Origin: Clostridium punense
GTDB taxonomy: Bacteria > Bacillota > Clostridia > Clostridiales > Clostridiaceae
NCBI RefSeq assembly: GCF_017874425.1
Contig: NZ_JAGGLL010000008.1
Location: 62,001 to 126,000, forward strand
DNA length: 64,000 nucleotides
Direction: 5' to 3'
Positions within the stretch are counted from its first letter, which is position 1. The number at the start of each line of letters is the position of its first letter. The notes beneath the pieces are model-generated. The model had not been told where the DNA came from and made no database searches. It was given only the letters and a program-made list of their open reading frames with translations. Positions 46,954-55,351 of the stretch are shown here, piece after piece. The translations under genes and the position numbers were made by a program.

Positions 46954-47287
46954 TAATTATTCCTACTTTCTATATATGATGATTAAAAACATTTTTAAGA
47001 AGATTTAGTTCATAATTATATTTTTTTATATTATATAGTAAAAGTTATGAATCATCAAGCATATATATAGTTTTAAATGCCATTTTAATTGTTGACTATG
47101 GCATTAAGAAGGAATATAATCGAATTAATAAGTGAGTTTTAGTTTAAAATATGGTTTTAAATAGAACAATATGAATTATAACATATATTTTAGTTCAGAT
47201 TAATTCATTTAAAATATAAACGTAGTTTTAAATTAAGAAGCACATTATAAAACTATTTTTAAATATTTTAATAAGGAGATTTGTATT
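46954..47287. promoter_or_regulatory. Divergent TetR / ABC-exporter intergenic region
   Basis: 334 AT-rich nt expected to hold both promoters and the TetR operator. A TTCATAA...TTATGAA pair (47009-47015 and 47045-47051) is the only inverted repeat noted, and its 29-nt spacing is wide for a TetR site. Nothing else is supportable. Confidence 0.3.
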
Positions 47288-48169
47288 ATGCAAGAAATCG
47301 TAAAAGTTCATGGGTTGCAAAAAAAGTTCGGTAAATTTAAAGCATTGCATGATGTGACATTCACAGTAAAGGCTGGAGAAGTTGTTGGCTTTATTGGGCC
47401 AAATGGTGCAGGTAAGTCAACAACTATTCGTACTCTACTAGGAATTATTAAGGGTGATGCTGGGGATGTAAAAATTTTCGATAAAGATGTTTGGAAGTAT
47501 AGCATTGAGATTCATAAGCGAATTTCTTATGTTCCAGGGGATGTGGCTCTATGGGGTAGCTTAACAGGTGGTGAAATCATTGATTTATTTATTAAATTAC
47601 ATGGTGGAGGAGATAAGGAAAAGCGTGACTACTTAATTAAGCGTTTTGAACTAGATCCTAAAAAGAAGGCAAAAGGCTATTCAAAAGGAAATCGTCAAAA
47701 GGTTGGATTAATTGCTGCATTGTCCGTTGATTCAGATTTATATATTTTCGATGAACCCACTTCTGGACTTGATCCTTTGATGGAAGCAGTATTTCAGGAG
47801 GAGGTTGAAAAGATTAAGAAGGCAGGAAAAGCAATTTTGCTGTCCTCTCATATATTAAGTGAAGTTGAACGTTTAGCAGATAAGGTGGTTATTATTCGTC
47901 AGGGAAAGGTGGTTGAAACTGGCACATTAAATGAATTACGTCATTTAACTCGTTCTACAGTGACTGTAGAAACAGAAGGTGATGTGACTAAGATAGCAGC
48001 TGTTAATGGTGTCCATGATTTCAAACAAAAGGGCAATGAAGCTACATTCTCTGCAGATAATGAATTCATTAATGATATATTATCCGAAGCTGTAAAATTA
48101 GGTGTTAAGAAGTTTGAATCTGTGCCACCAACCCTTGAAGACTTATTCATGCGCCATTATGAAGTCTAA
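47288..48169 (+). CDS. ABC transporter ATPase (ABC-2 exporter)
   Basis: A 293-residue ATP-binding subunit: Walker A GPNGAGKST (about residues 36-44), signature reading YSKGNRQKVG (changed from LSGGQ), Walker B LYIFDEPTSGLDP and the switch LLSSHILSEVE. The C-terminal about 80 residues are the extra domain of antibiotic-export ATPases. It is encoded 24 nt before its permease and opposite a TetR gene, so drug or antibiotic export is likely. Confidence 0.85.
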   Translation: MQEIVKVHGLQKKFGKFKALHDVTFTVKAGEVVGFIGPNGAGKSTTIRTLLGIIKGDAGDVKIFDKDVWKYSIEIHKRISYVPGDVALWGSLTGGEIIDLFIKLHGGGDKEKRDYLIKRFELDPKKKAKGYSKGNRQKVGLIAALSVDSDLYIFDEPTSGLDPLMEAVFQEEVEKIKKAGKAILLSSHILSEVERLADKVVIIRQGKVVETGTLNELRHLTRSTVTVETEGDVTKIAAVNGVHDFKQKGNEATFSADNEFINDILSEAVKLGVKKFESVPPTLEDLFMRHYEV

Positions 48170-48192
48170 GAGATGGAACGGAGGAAAATGCT

Positions 48193-49806
48193 ATGAGAGA
48201 AAAATTTGCACGTTGGAATGTACTATTTGTACAGTATCTTAAACGTGATTGGAAAAAAAATATCATCTGGATTCTAGGGCTGGGATTATTTGCAGGTGCC
48301 TATGTTCCAGCTTTTGAGGAAATTGGTAAGGGACAAGGGTTGCTAGGAATGTATGAAACCATGCGAAACCCTGCTATGATTTCAATGGTTGGTCCTACAC
48401 CAATAGAAAAGGCAGCAGATTATACTTTAGGTGCAATGTATGCCAATGAAATGTTGTTATTTTGTGGTTTGTTTGCCATGATTATGGCAGCGTTACATGT
48501 TGTTAGCCATACTCGTAAGGAAGAAGATCATGGACTAACTGAACTAGTGCGTTCCTTTCAAGTTGGACGTCAAGCTAATTCTCTTGCTGTGATGATGGAA
48601 ATAATTATTATTAATATCTTGTTAGCCCTTTCTATTGGGGTAGTTATGACTAGTTTTGGGGCAGCTACAATTTCTACTGAAGGATCATTCTTGTTTGGTG
48701 CATCAATAGGCATAGCAGGAATCCTTGGAGCTTCCATTGCATTAGTTATGGCTCAAATTATGCCAACATCATCCGGTGCAACTGGTTCATCCCTTGGAAT
48801 TGTAGGTTTACTCTACATTGTTCGTGCTGGCACAGATGTATCAAATGTTAGTTTATCAATGCTAAATCCAATGGGGTGGACTTACTTAACTTATCCCTTT
48901 ACTAAAAACAATTGGTATCCTCTAATTTATGCTATAGTTTTTTGTATCCTTGTTGTGGTTATGGCTTTTGCACTTGAGGGTGGCCGTGATATGGGAGCAG
49001 GTTATTTACCTGAAAGAGAAGGACGCGCAACAGCCAAAAAGTCATTACTATCCATACCTGGTCTGTTTATGAAGCTTAATAAAGGTGTAATAATTTCTTG
49101 GTCAGTTGCTTTCGTAATCATGGGGGCAGCCTATGGTTCTATTTATGGAGATATGCAGACTTTTATTGAAGGCAATGAAATGGTAAGCAAAATGTTTATG
49201 CTAGCAGGGGTTTCACTGGAGGAATCCTTTACTGGAACTATTATGATGGTAATGATTGGATTAGTCTCTATTTTACCAATTGCTATAGTTAATAAGCTTT
49301 TCTCAGAAGAAGTGAGATTGCACTTAAGTCAGCTTTATTCAACAAAAGTCACTAGAACTCAGCTCTATTTTACTAGTGTCATTATAGCAATCATTGCTGG
49401 AGTAGTAGGAATTTTACTGGCTTCAGTAGGACTTGGTGGTACAGCAATTTCTGCAATGGGAGATAGTTCAGTGATGAATATTGGAGATTTTATAGCAGCA
49501 GGCTATAACTTTCTTCCATCTGTATTGTTCTTTGTAGGACTTGCTGCCTTGGCTTTGGGCTTTGCACCAAAACTAGGTAAAATTGTTTATGTATATCTTG
49601 GCTATTCTTTTGCCTTAAACTACTTTGGCGGAATTTTAGACTTACCAGAGTGGTTTTCAAAAACAGCTATTCAAAGCTGGATTCCACATATGCCAGTAGA
49701 AAAATTTGATGGAACAATCTTTGCTACTATAACAGTGATTAGCATTGCTTTAATAGTACTTGGTTATATTGGATATAGAAAACGAGATATGATTGAGGGA
49801 GCTTAG
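48193..49806 (+). CDS. ABC-2 type permease (polyketide-antibiotic-exporter-like)
   Basis: A 537-residue integral membrane protein with about twelve hydrophobic segments in two halves (for example about 20-40, 90-110, 130-190, 235-260, 290-315, 345-370, 385-465, 500-530). Size and layout match permeases annotated as exporters of polyketide antibiotics rather than the usual six-TM ABC-2 subunits. ATG follows GGAGGAAA. Works with the preceding ATPase. Confidence 0.8.
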   Translation: MREKFARWNVLFVQYLKRDWKKNIIWILGLGLFAGAYVPAFEEIGKGQGLLGMYETMRNPAMISMVGPTPIEKAADYTLGAMYANEMLLFCGLFAMIMAALHVVSHTRKEEDHGLTELVRSFQVGRQANSLAVMMEIIIINILLALSIGVVMTSFGAATISTEGSFLFGASIGIAGILGASIALVMAQIMPTSSGATGSSLGIVGLLYIVRAGTDVSNVSLSMLNPMGWTYLTYPFTKNNWYPLIYAIVFCILVVVMAFALEGGRDMGAGYLPEREGRATAKKSLLSIPGLFMKLNKGVIISWSVAFVIMGAAYGSIYGDMQTFIEGNEMVSKMFMLAGVSLEESFTGTIMMVMIGLVSILPIAIVNKLFSEEVRLHLSQLYSTKVTRTQLYFTSVIIAIIAGVVGILLASVGLGGTAISAMGDSSVMNIGDFIAAGYNFLPSVLFFVGLAALALGFAPKLGKIVYVYLGYSFALNYFGGILDLPEWFSKTAIQSWIPHMPVEKFDGTIFATITVISIALIVLGYIGYRKRDMIEGA

Positions 49807-49820
49807 TAGCTCAAGAAAAT

Positions 49821-49859
49821 AAAAAGCTTCACTGACTGCGATTGTCAGTGAGGCTTTTT
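49821..49859 (+). terminator. Rho-independent terminator
   Basis: A 16-bp stem (AAAAAGCTTCACTGAC with GTCAGTGAGGCTTTTT, one A/G mismatch), loop TGCGATT. Its core CTTCACTGAC...GTCAGTGA recurs in the terminator at 51428-51468. Confidence 0.85.
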
Positions 49860-49979
49860 ACTGTGTTTAACAAGTATAAATAATTCATTTGACATTTACG
49901 TTGCGTCATAGTGTAAGCTTTTATTGAAAAGTTTTTTATTAGGGAAAGATAATTAAAGCTTATAAAGGAGGAAGTAATA

Positions 49980-50426
49980 ATGGTTGATAATAATACAGTT
50001 ATGAAAGATGGAAGATGTATGGAATGTGGTGCAAGAGAAACTCATGGTTTTTCTTGTTATGAACTATTTGGATTTCCCCTTGTATGGGAGCATAATGATC
50101 CTAAGTTATATGCCCTGCACTTTTGGCTTGTTGCTTGCTATATGATACAACATCCTTCAAATTACACAGCAGAAGGATATAAGCATTTAGTAAAGCTATT
50201 TATTGAAGCTTACGATAACAATTGGGATTCAGCATATATTCTTAAGAAAAACAGAGAAATTGTAAAATCATTAGGGAAAATAACAAGCTCCATTCCAAAT
50301 TCAGAGAGACACCGTGAACTAAGAGAATGGCCCATGACAATTGAAGATATATACTTAGGCGGTGAGGACAATGCAATTGCCAATATTAACAAATGGAAAG
50401 ATGAAATTAGAAATCAACTTAGATAA
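49980..50426 (+). CDS. DUF5946-like protein
   Basis: A 148-residue protein with an N-terminal Zn-type pair (CMECG...SC), then ALHFWLVACYMIQHPSNYT and a conserved-looking C-terminal EWPMTIEDIYLGG. This fits the DUF5946 family, whose function is unknown. ATG follows AAAGGAGGAAG. It precedes the AraC-type regulator by 87 nt, same strand. Confidence 0.6.
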   Translation: MVDNNTVMKDGRCMECGARETHGFSCYELFGFPLVWEHNDPKLYALHFWLVACYMIQHPSNYTAEGYKHLVKLFIEAYDNNWDSAYILKKNREIVKSLGKITSSIPNSERHRELREWPMTIEDIYLGGEDNAIANINKWKDEIRNQLR

Positions 50427-50513
50427 TAAAGATATATCCCACAGAATGGTGCAGGAAATGTCGGATAGGTAGTTTCAATTTCTGTTATTCTATTGATATG
50501 AGGAGGTCATAAT

Positions 50514-51389
50514 ATGGATTCAATTAAAAATATGAACAAAGCACTTAGTTATATTGAAGAAAACCTTGATGGTGACATTGATTTGAAAAAAGTTGCAAAG
50601 ATAGCTTTATGCTCACAATATCACTTTCAAAGAATGTTTTCTTTCCTTGCAGGAGTAACCCTATCTGAGTATATTAGACGTAGACGACTTACCCTTGCAG
50701 CCTTTGAACTTAATAACAGTGATATAAGAGTTATTGATGTTGCAGTAAAATATGGATACAGCTCAGCGGACTCCTTTGCAAGGGCTTTTCAAGGATTACA
50801 TGGAATAACACCTTCTGAAGCTAGAAGCAATGGTCAATGTCTAAAATCCTATCCAAGAATGACCTTCCAATTATCAATACAAGGGGGAAATGAAATGAAT
50901 TATAGAATGGAAGAAAAAGAAGCCTTTTCAATAGTTGGTATTAAAAAAACTGTACCAATAGTTTTTAACGGAGTAAATCCGGAAATTGCTGCAATGTGGC
51001 AAAGCCTAAACATGGAGATGATTAAAACACTTAAAGAACTTTCAAACGTTGAGCCAATGGGACTTATAAGTGCATCAGTGAACTTTTCTGAGGGAAGAAT
51101 GGAAGAAAAGGGTGTGCTTGATCACTATATTGGGGTAGCAACAAATAATCAGTGTCCAAAGGATTTAGAAGAGCTTACAGTGGCACCTTCAACTTGGGCT
51201 GTATTTGAGGCAGTAGGACCCTTCCCAGAAACACTGCAAAATGTTTGGGGACGTATCTATTCTGAATGGTTTCCATCTTCAAATTATGAAATAGCAGAAG
51301 GACCTGAGATACTGTGGAATGAGAGCAAAGATACAACTTCTCCAAATTTCAAGAGTGAAATATGGGTACCGGTGAAGAAAAGAAAGTAG
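50514..51389 (+). CDS. AraC-family regulator with GyrI-like effector domain
   Basis: A 291-residue protein. The N-terminus holds the two AraC helix-turn-helix motifs ([20 protein letters not shown] and [20 protein letters not shown], then GITPSEAR). The C-terminal about 155 residues are a GyrI-like ligand domain ([32 protein letters not shown]) as in Rob and SoxS-type drug sensors. ATG follows GAGGAGG. Targets unknown; possibly the neighbouring exporters. Confidence 0.85.
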   Translation: MDSIKNMNKALSYIEENLDGDIDLKKVAKIALCSQYHFQRMFSFLAGVTLSEYIRRRRLTLAAFELNNSDIRVIDVAVKYGYSSADSFARAFQGLHGITPSEARSNGQCLKSYPRMTFQLSIQGGNEMNYRMEEKEAFSIVGIKKTVPIVFNGVNPEIAAMWQSLNMEMIKTLKELSNVEPMGLISASVNFSEGRMEEKGVLDHYIGVATNNQCPKDLEELTVAPSTWAVFEAVGPFPETLQNVWGRIYSEWFPSSNYEIAEGPEILWNESKDTTSPNFKSEIWVPVKKRK

Positions 51390-51427
51390 CGCCTCCTGTT
51401 ACTCTATTTAATAGAAAAATATGAAAT

Positions 51428-51468
51428 AAAACAGCTTCACTGACAGTCCTTGTCAGTGAAGCTGTTTT
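51428..51468 (+). terminator. Rho-independent terminator after the AraC gene
   Basis: A perfect 18-bp stem AAAACAGCTTCACTGACA / TGTCAGTGAAGCTGTTTT with loop GTCCT. It shares its core with the terminator at 49821-49859. Confidence 0.85.
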
Positions 51469-51615
51469 ATATTCTTACAGGTTCCTCATAATATTTAGCT
51501 ATGGTAAGTAAAACACATGCATATTTTAACCTAGTTTATAAGGGTATTACTAAAAGGTAAGTGTTATAATACTGAGTATTATTTTAAATCTTGCTGATAA
51601 AAATAAAAAAGTATG

Positions 51616-51644
51616 TTGACATCACCACTACTGCGTGATACTAT
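51616..51644 (+). promoter_or_regulatory. Sigma-A-type promoter of the PadR operon
   Basis: TTGACA (51616-51621), exactly 17 nt, TACTAT (51639-51644). It lies about 60 nt before the PadR start. Confidence 0.75.
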
Positions 51645-51655
51645 ATAGCTGTAGT

Positions 51656-51680
51656 AAGTAATACTGAATACCAGTAATAC
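51656..51680 (+). promoter_or_regulatory. Candidate PadR operator
   Basis: The dyad TACTG-AATAC-CAGTA (51662-51676) overlaps two direct AGTAATAC repeats just downstream of the -10 box, a position suited to autorepression. Confidence 0.5.
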
Positions 51681-51702
51681 AGAATAGCAAGGAGTGGTTA
51701 CA

Positions 51703-52026
51703 TTGGAGAACCTTACGGAAATGCTTAAAGGGGTGCTAGAAGGCTGTGTTCTAGAAATTATCAGCCATGAAGAAATATATGGCTATGAGATTACTAGGAG
51801 GCTGAATGCACTGGGATTTTCGGATGTTGTAGACGGCACGGTTTATACCATCTTAGTACGACTTGAAAAAAACAAGCTAGTAGAAATTACGAAGAAGCCA
51901 TCGGATATGGGACCACCGCGAAAGTTTTTCACCCTCAATGACGCGGGGCGTGAGGAACTGAGGAGGTTTTGGGAAAAATGGGAGTTCGTATCATCAAAAA
52001 TTAATGAGTTAAAGGAGAAGAAATAA
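51703..52026 (+). CDS. PadR-family transcriptional regulator
   Basis: A 107-residue PadR winged helix: VLEIISHEEIYGYEITRRLNA, then VVDGTVYTILVRLEKNKLVE and KKPSDMGPPRKFFTLNDAGR. The start is placed at TTG 51703, 8 nt after AAGGAG; GTG 51694 overlaps that site. The stop overlaps the next ATG by one base. Together with the dyad at its promoter this suggests an autoregulated operon controlling the exporter downstream. Confidence 0.85.
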   Translation: MENLTEMLKGVLEGCVLEIISHEEIYGYEITRRLNALGFSDVVDGTVYTILVRLEKNKLVEITKKPSDMGPPRKFFTLNDAGREELRRFWEKWEFVSSKINELKEKK

Positions 52027-52373
52027 TGAATTTTTGGGAAAAGATCACGGGAAGTGACATGACTAAAGAATTTAAAACTTTTGAAGCTCGAGCTAAAAGG
52101 CTTCCGGATGATTATCAAGGGGCATGGGAAATAATTAAAGCAAATCTTTGGCCACACTCAGATTTAACTGGTCGCAACCTTATGCCAATTCTTGATGGTG
52201 TTCTTGGACTTCTGGAAGAAACGGCGGCTGACGGTCAGAGCATCCAGGAGGTTTTGGGTGACGATATCAAAGGCTTCTGTTTAGCACTAGTGGGTGAAGA
52301 AGGGGCAAAGTCTTATCGTGACAAGTGGCGTGAGCAACTTAACAATAATATTGCTAAAAAGTTAGGTAAATAG
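52026..52373 (+). CDS. DUF1048-family protein, copy 1
   Basis: A 115-residue soluble helical protein of the DUF1048 type, which regularly follows PadR genes in Firmicutes. Seen: FEARAKRLPDDYQGAWEIIK, a mid-region GVLGLLEETAADGQ, and EVLGDDIKGFC. Function unknown. It begins at the PadR stop (TAATG) and is followed by a paralogue after 9 nt. Confidence 0.75.
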   Translation: MNFWEKITGSDMTKEFKTFEARAKRLPDDYQGAWEIIKANLWPHSDLTGRNLMPILDGVLGLLEETAADGQSIQEVLGDDIKGFCLALVGEEGAKSYRDKWREQLNNNIAKKLGK

Positions 52374-52382
52374 GAGGATAAA

Positions 52383-52733
52383 ATGAGAATACAAGATATA
52401 ATTGAAGGTAAAAAACAATGGAAAGCCCATGTAGCCCGTGTGAAAGCGCTTCCGAAAGATTATCAGATTGTTTATAAAGAAATTGAGAAATACCTTTTTA
52501 AGGTAGGACCAGTTGAGCTAACAGATGGTATAGGTTTGTTATCGGGGATTATAGATCTTTTCGAAGAAGGTGTAGCCATGAGTAAAGGCGTCCTTGAAGT
52601 GACAGGCAGTGACGTAGCTGCTTTCTGCGACGATTTAATCAAAGATTCAAAAACTTACGCTGACATCTATCAGGAGTCTGTTGACCAAGAAGTTAACAAA
52701 GCCATGAAAAAGGTAACAGATAAAACAAAGTAA
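52383..52733 (+). CDS. DUF1048-family protein, copy 2
   Basis: A 116-residue paralogue of the preceding gene: HVARVKALPKDYQIVYKEIE, GLLSGIIDLFEEG, EVTGSDVAAFCDDLI. Shared length and motif order show a tandem duplication that has diverged widely. ATG follows TAGGAGGATA. The two may form a heteromer. Confidence 0.75.
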   Translation: MRIQDIIEGKKQWKAHVARVKALPKDYQIVYKEIEKYLFKVGPVELTDGIGLLSGIIDLFEEGVAMSKGVLEVTGSDVAAFCDDLIKDSKTYADIYQESVDQEVNKAMKKVTDKTK

Positions 52734-52875
52734 AAGTAAAATCTGTGGATAAAAAGGCAATTGAAATAGAAAAATCTGCGCTTCTCTCAATGGGGGAGTA
52801 CATTAAAAAAACTTAATTTTTATAGATATAAAAATTATAGTGGTCAACAACAAACTGAAGTAAGGGGATGGTACA

Positions 52876-53064
52876 GTGTGCAAATATGAGTGGATATTAT
52901 GCCCAGTGTGTGGCAACAAGACAAAGGTGAAGATAGGTGTTGATACGGTACTTGAAAACTTTCCGTTATTCTGTCCTAAGTGTAAACAGGAAACCATAAT
53001 AAATGTAAAACAAATGAATATATCAGTTATCAAAGAGCCAGACGCTAAGACGCAGAGCCGATAA
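52876..53064 (+). CDS. Cysteine-rich KTR-domain protein
   Basis: A 62-residue zinc-ribbon-like protein: WILCPVCGNKTKVKIG and FCPKCKQETIINVKQ, two CxxC pairs with the KTR-type motif. This family is common on conjugative transposons and near PadR/ABC cassettes. GTG 52876 follows AAGGGGATG. Its last codons form part of the terminator that follows. Role unknown; it may be a trace of transfer by a mobile element. Confidence 0.7.
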   Translation: MCKYEWILCPVCGNKTKVKIGVDTVLENFPLFCPKCKQETIINVKQMNISVIKEPDAKTQSR

Positions 53065-53099
53065 TCGTGAGTAAAATCACTGTTGTCGGCTCTTTTTTT
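53054..53099 (+). terminator. Rho-independent terminator
   Basis: A 17-bp stem (AGAGCCGATAATCGTGA with TCACTGTTGTCGGCTCT, a few mismatches) and a T7 tail, overlapping the end of the KTR gene. Confidence 0.8.
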
Positions 53100-53179
53100 A
53101 TGTTAATTCCTCATACTGCACTGAATGAATAAAATGCAGCTTTGAGGAAGGGCACTATATTGTAGGGGAGGAAAAGAAA

Positions 53180-53947
53180 ATGAAAATGAAAAAAAGTATA
53201 ATACAAATTAAAGGGATAAAGAAAGCTTATAAAGAGGTAGAAGTACTTAAAGGAGTAGATTTTGAAGTAGAGCAGGGAGGTATCTTTGCACTATTAGGTT
53301 CCAATGGAGCTGGAAAAACAACCATGATTAGAATCATGGCTACATTACTAAAAGCAGATGCTGGAAATGCTCAGATTAATGGTTTTGATATTGAAAAAAA
53401 TCCAGAAAAAATTAGAGGTTCTATCAGTCTTACTGGACAATTTGCCGCTATCGATGAAATTTTGACTGGTCGCGAAAATCTTGAAATGATAGCAAAACTT
53501 AGACATATTAAAAACCCAAAGGTGATAGCTGATGAGTTAATTAATCGTTTTGGCATGGCTGAGGCTGCAGATCGCAGAGTTGGTACTTATTCTGGGGGTA
53601 TGAAAAGAAGAATTGATATAGCAATGAGTCTTGTGGGAAATCCAAAGATTATTTTTCTAGATGAGCCAACAACTGGCCTTGACCCAGAAGCACGTTTAGA
53701 AGTCTGGAAAATTGTAAAAGAGCTATCATATGCAGGAACTACAGTATTTTTAACCACTCAATACTTAGAGGAAGCAGAACAACTTGCAGATAAAATCGCT
53801 ATTCTTCATGGCGGAAAAATCATTGCTCTAGATACCCTAGAAGGGTTGAAAAAGTTATTTCCACCTGCAAAAGTTGAATATGTTGAGAAACAGCCGACCT
53901 TAGAAGAAATATTTCTAACAATCATTGGTAAAAAGGAGGAGAAATAA
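53180..53947 (+). CDS. ABC transporter ATPase (DrrA-like)
   Basis: A 255-residue ATPase of the daunorubicin-resistance type: Walker A GSNGAGKTT (about residues 38-46), SLTGQFAAIDEILTGRENL, signature YSGGMKRRIDIA, Walker B IIFLDEPTTGLDPEAR and the switch TTQYLEEAEQLAD. It is shorter than DrrA at the C-terminus. ATG follows GGGGAGG at 8 nt. Permease gene directly follows; PadR is the likely regulator. Confidence 0.85.
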   Translation: MKMKKSIIQIKGIKKAYKEVEVLKGVDFEVEQGGIFALLGSNGAGKTTMIRIMATLLKADAGNAQINGFDIEKNPEKIRGSISLTGQFAAIDEILTGRENLEMIAKLRHIKNPKVIADELINRFGMAEAADRRVGTYSGGMKRRIDIAMSLVGNPKIIFLDEPTTGLDPEARLEVWKIVKELSYAGTTVFLTTQYLEEAEQLADKIAILHGGKIIALDTLEGLKKLFPPAKVEYVEKQPTLEEIFLTIIGKKEEK

Positions 53948-54712
53948 ATGGAATCAACAAATAAATATTTTATTAAAGACATGTGTGTTATGTTTGGACG
54001 TTCTATGAGACATATTTTTAGAAGTATGGATACAATTATCACAGTTTGTATTACACCAATTGCCATGATGCTATTATTCGTTTATGTATTTGGGGGTGCA
54101 ATTCAAACTGGTACAGAAAATTATGTCAACTACCTATTACCAGGTATTATGTTAATGGCTATTGGAAGTGGTATTGCATATGTATCTTATCGTTTGTTTG
54201 TAGATAAAGAGCGTGGTATCTTTCAACGTTTCCACTCAATGCCGATAGCTCGTTCTACAGTATTATGGGGACATGTATTAACTTCATTAATTTCAAATGG
54301 AATTTCTGTAGTAGTGATTATACTTGTTGCATTATTAATGGGCTTTCGTTCTTCAGCAGGAACCTTAGAATGGTTGGGGGTATTTGGAATTCTCGGGATT
54401 TTTACACTTGCTTTAACTTGGGTAGCTGTAATTGCTGGGCTTGCTGCTAAAACACCAGATGGTGCAGGGGCCTTCGCTTACCCAATTGTTTTCTTACCCT
54501 TTATAAGTTCTGCCTTTGTACCAACAGACACTATGCCTTCGGTAGTACGTGTCTTTGCAGAGAATCAACCTGTGACCCCTATGGTAGAAGCTATTCGTAA
54601 TTTATTAGCAAGTAAGCCAGTAGGAAATGATATATGGGTTGCCCTTGCTTGGTGTATAGCAATAATGGTGGTAGCTTATACCTTTGCCATGAGGGCCTAT
54701 AAAAAATTGTAA
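53948..54712 (+). CDS. ABC-2 permease (DrrB-like)
   Basis: A 254-residue permease with six hydrophobic segments (about 26-46, 60-80, 110-135, 140-165, 170-195, 228-248) and the family motifs NYLLPGIMLMAIGSG, FQRFHSMPIARS and a SSAFVPTDTMP loop. It forms the export channel with the preceding ATPase; the start follows 1 nt after a stop with AAGGAGGAG upstream. Predicted drug or antibiotic exporter. Confidence 0.85.
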   Translation: MESTNKYFIKDMCVMFGRSMRHIFRSMDTIITVCITPIAMMLLFVYVFGGAIQTGTENYVNYLLPGIMLMAIGSGIAYVSYRLFVDKERGIFQRFHSMPIARSTVLWGHVLTSLISNGISVVVIILVALLMGFRSSAGTLEWLGVFGILGIFTLALTWVAVIAGLAAKTPDGAGAFAYPIVFLPFISSAFVPTDTMPSVVRVFAENQPVTPMVEAIRNLLASKPVGNDIWVALAWCIAIMVVAYTFAMRAYKKL

Positions 54713-54927
54713 GTTTCTTTACACTAAGTATAATTATCTATCTATTAGGGATAAGCTTTACTAAAATATTACCATATAAGTAACATTTTAAGCTAATGTA
54801 TAGATATGTAGCTTTCGCGAATATGGAAGCCATTGCTATAAGCTACTAGAACTGAGACATTTAAAGCATAGAAGTATTGGCTTTGACAACACTCATATAT
54901 GAAAGTTAATATTTTTACTGAATTTTA

Positions 54928-54972
54928 CCCCTTCATATGCTTTTGTGGGACATATGGAGGGGATTTTCTTTT
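54928..54972 (+). terminator. Rho-independent terminator after the DrrAB-like genes
   Basis: A 12-bp stem CCCCTTCATATG / CATATGGAGGGG (one wobble) with an ATTTTCTTTT tail, 215 nt after the permease. Confidence 0.7.
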
Positions 54973-55351
54973 AAGAGATTTGGGTAAGTTTGGAAGATTA
55001 ACGAAAGAAAAAAGGAAATTTCCTTACTTATATAGAAGAGTTAAAGAGATGGTAGCAGCTTTGAATTTCTATTGCAAGGCTGAGATAAAAATATTAAAAC
55101 TAAGATCGACACCACCATTTTCAACGTATATTAGTTAGAGGGTTATAAGCTTCAATGCTTACTAATATAAATAACCGTACTCTTGATTACGAAACTTAGG
55201 TTGTAACAAAAGGATAATTTGAATATCAGACTTTAAAAGACAATTGTGCCTTTTGTAATAAAAAAATCATGGATATGATATAGATATTCTAAGTATGGCT
55301 GAAGATTTGTTAATAAAATGGTAAATACTAAAAATAGTATTGTAAAAAGGG
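54973..55351. other. Intergenic region with a possible gene remnant
   Basis: A short plus-strand open stretch to 55138 reads LGKFGRLTKEKRKFPYLYRR and KAEIKILKLRSTPP. It looks protein-like, but it runs through the preceding terminator, has no credible start and stops soon. It is probably the remnant of a lost gene; the family is not recognised. Confidence 0.3.

Noticed and set aside
54899-55138. 79-codon plus-strand frame as a real small gene
   Set aside because: Its first third is the inverted repeat and T-tail of a strong terminator and there is no ribosome site; treated as a remnant at most.
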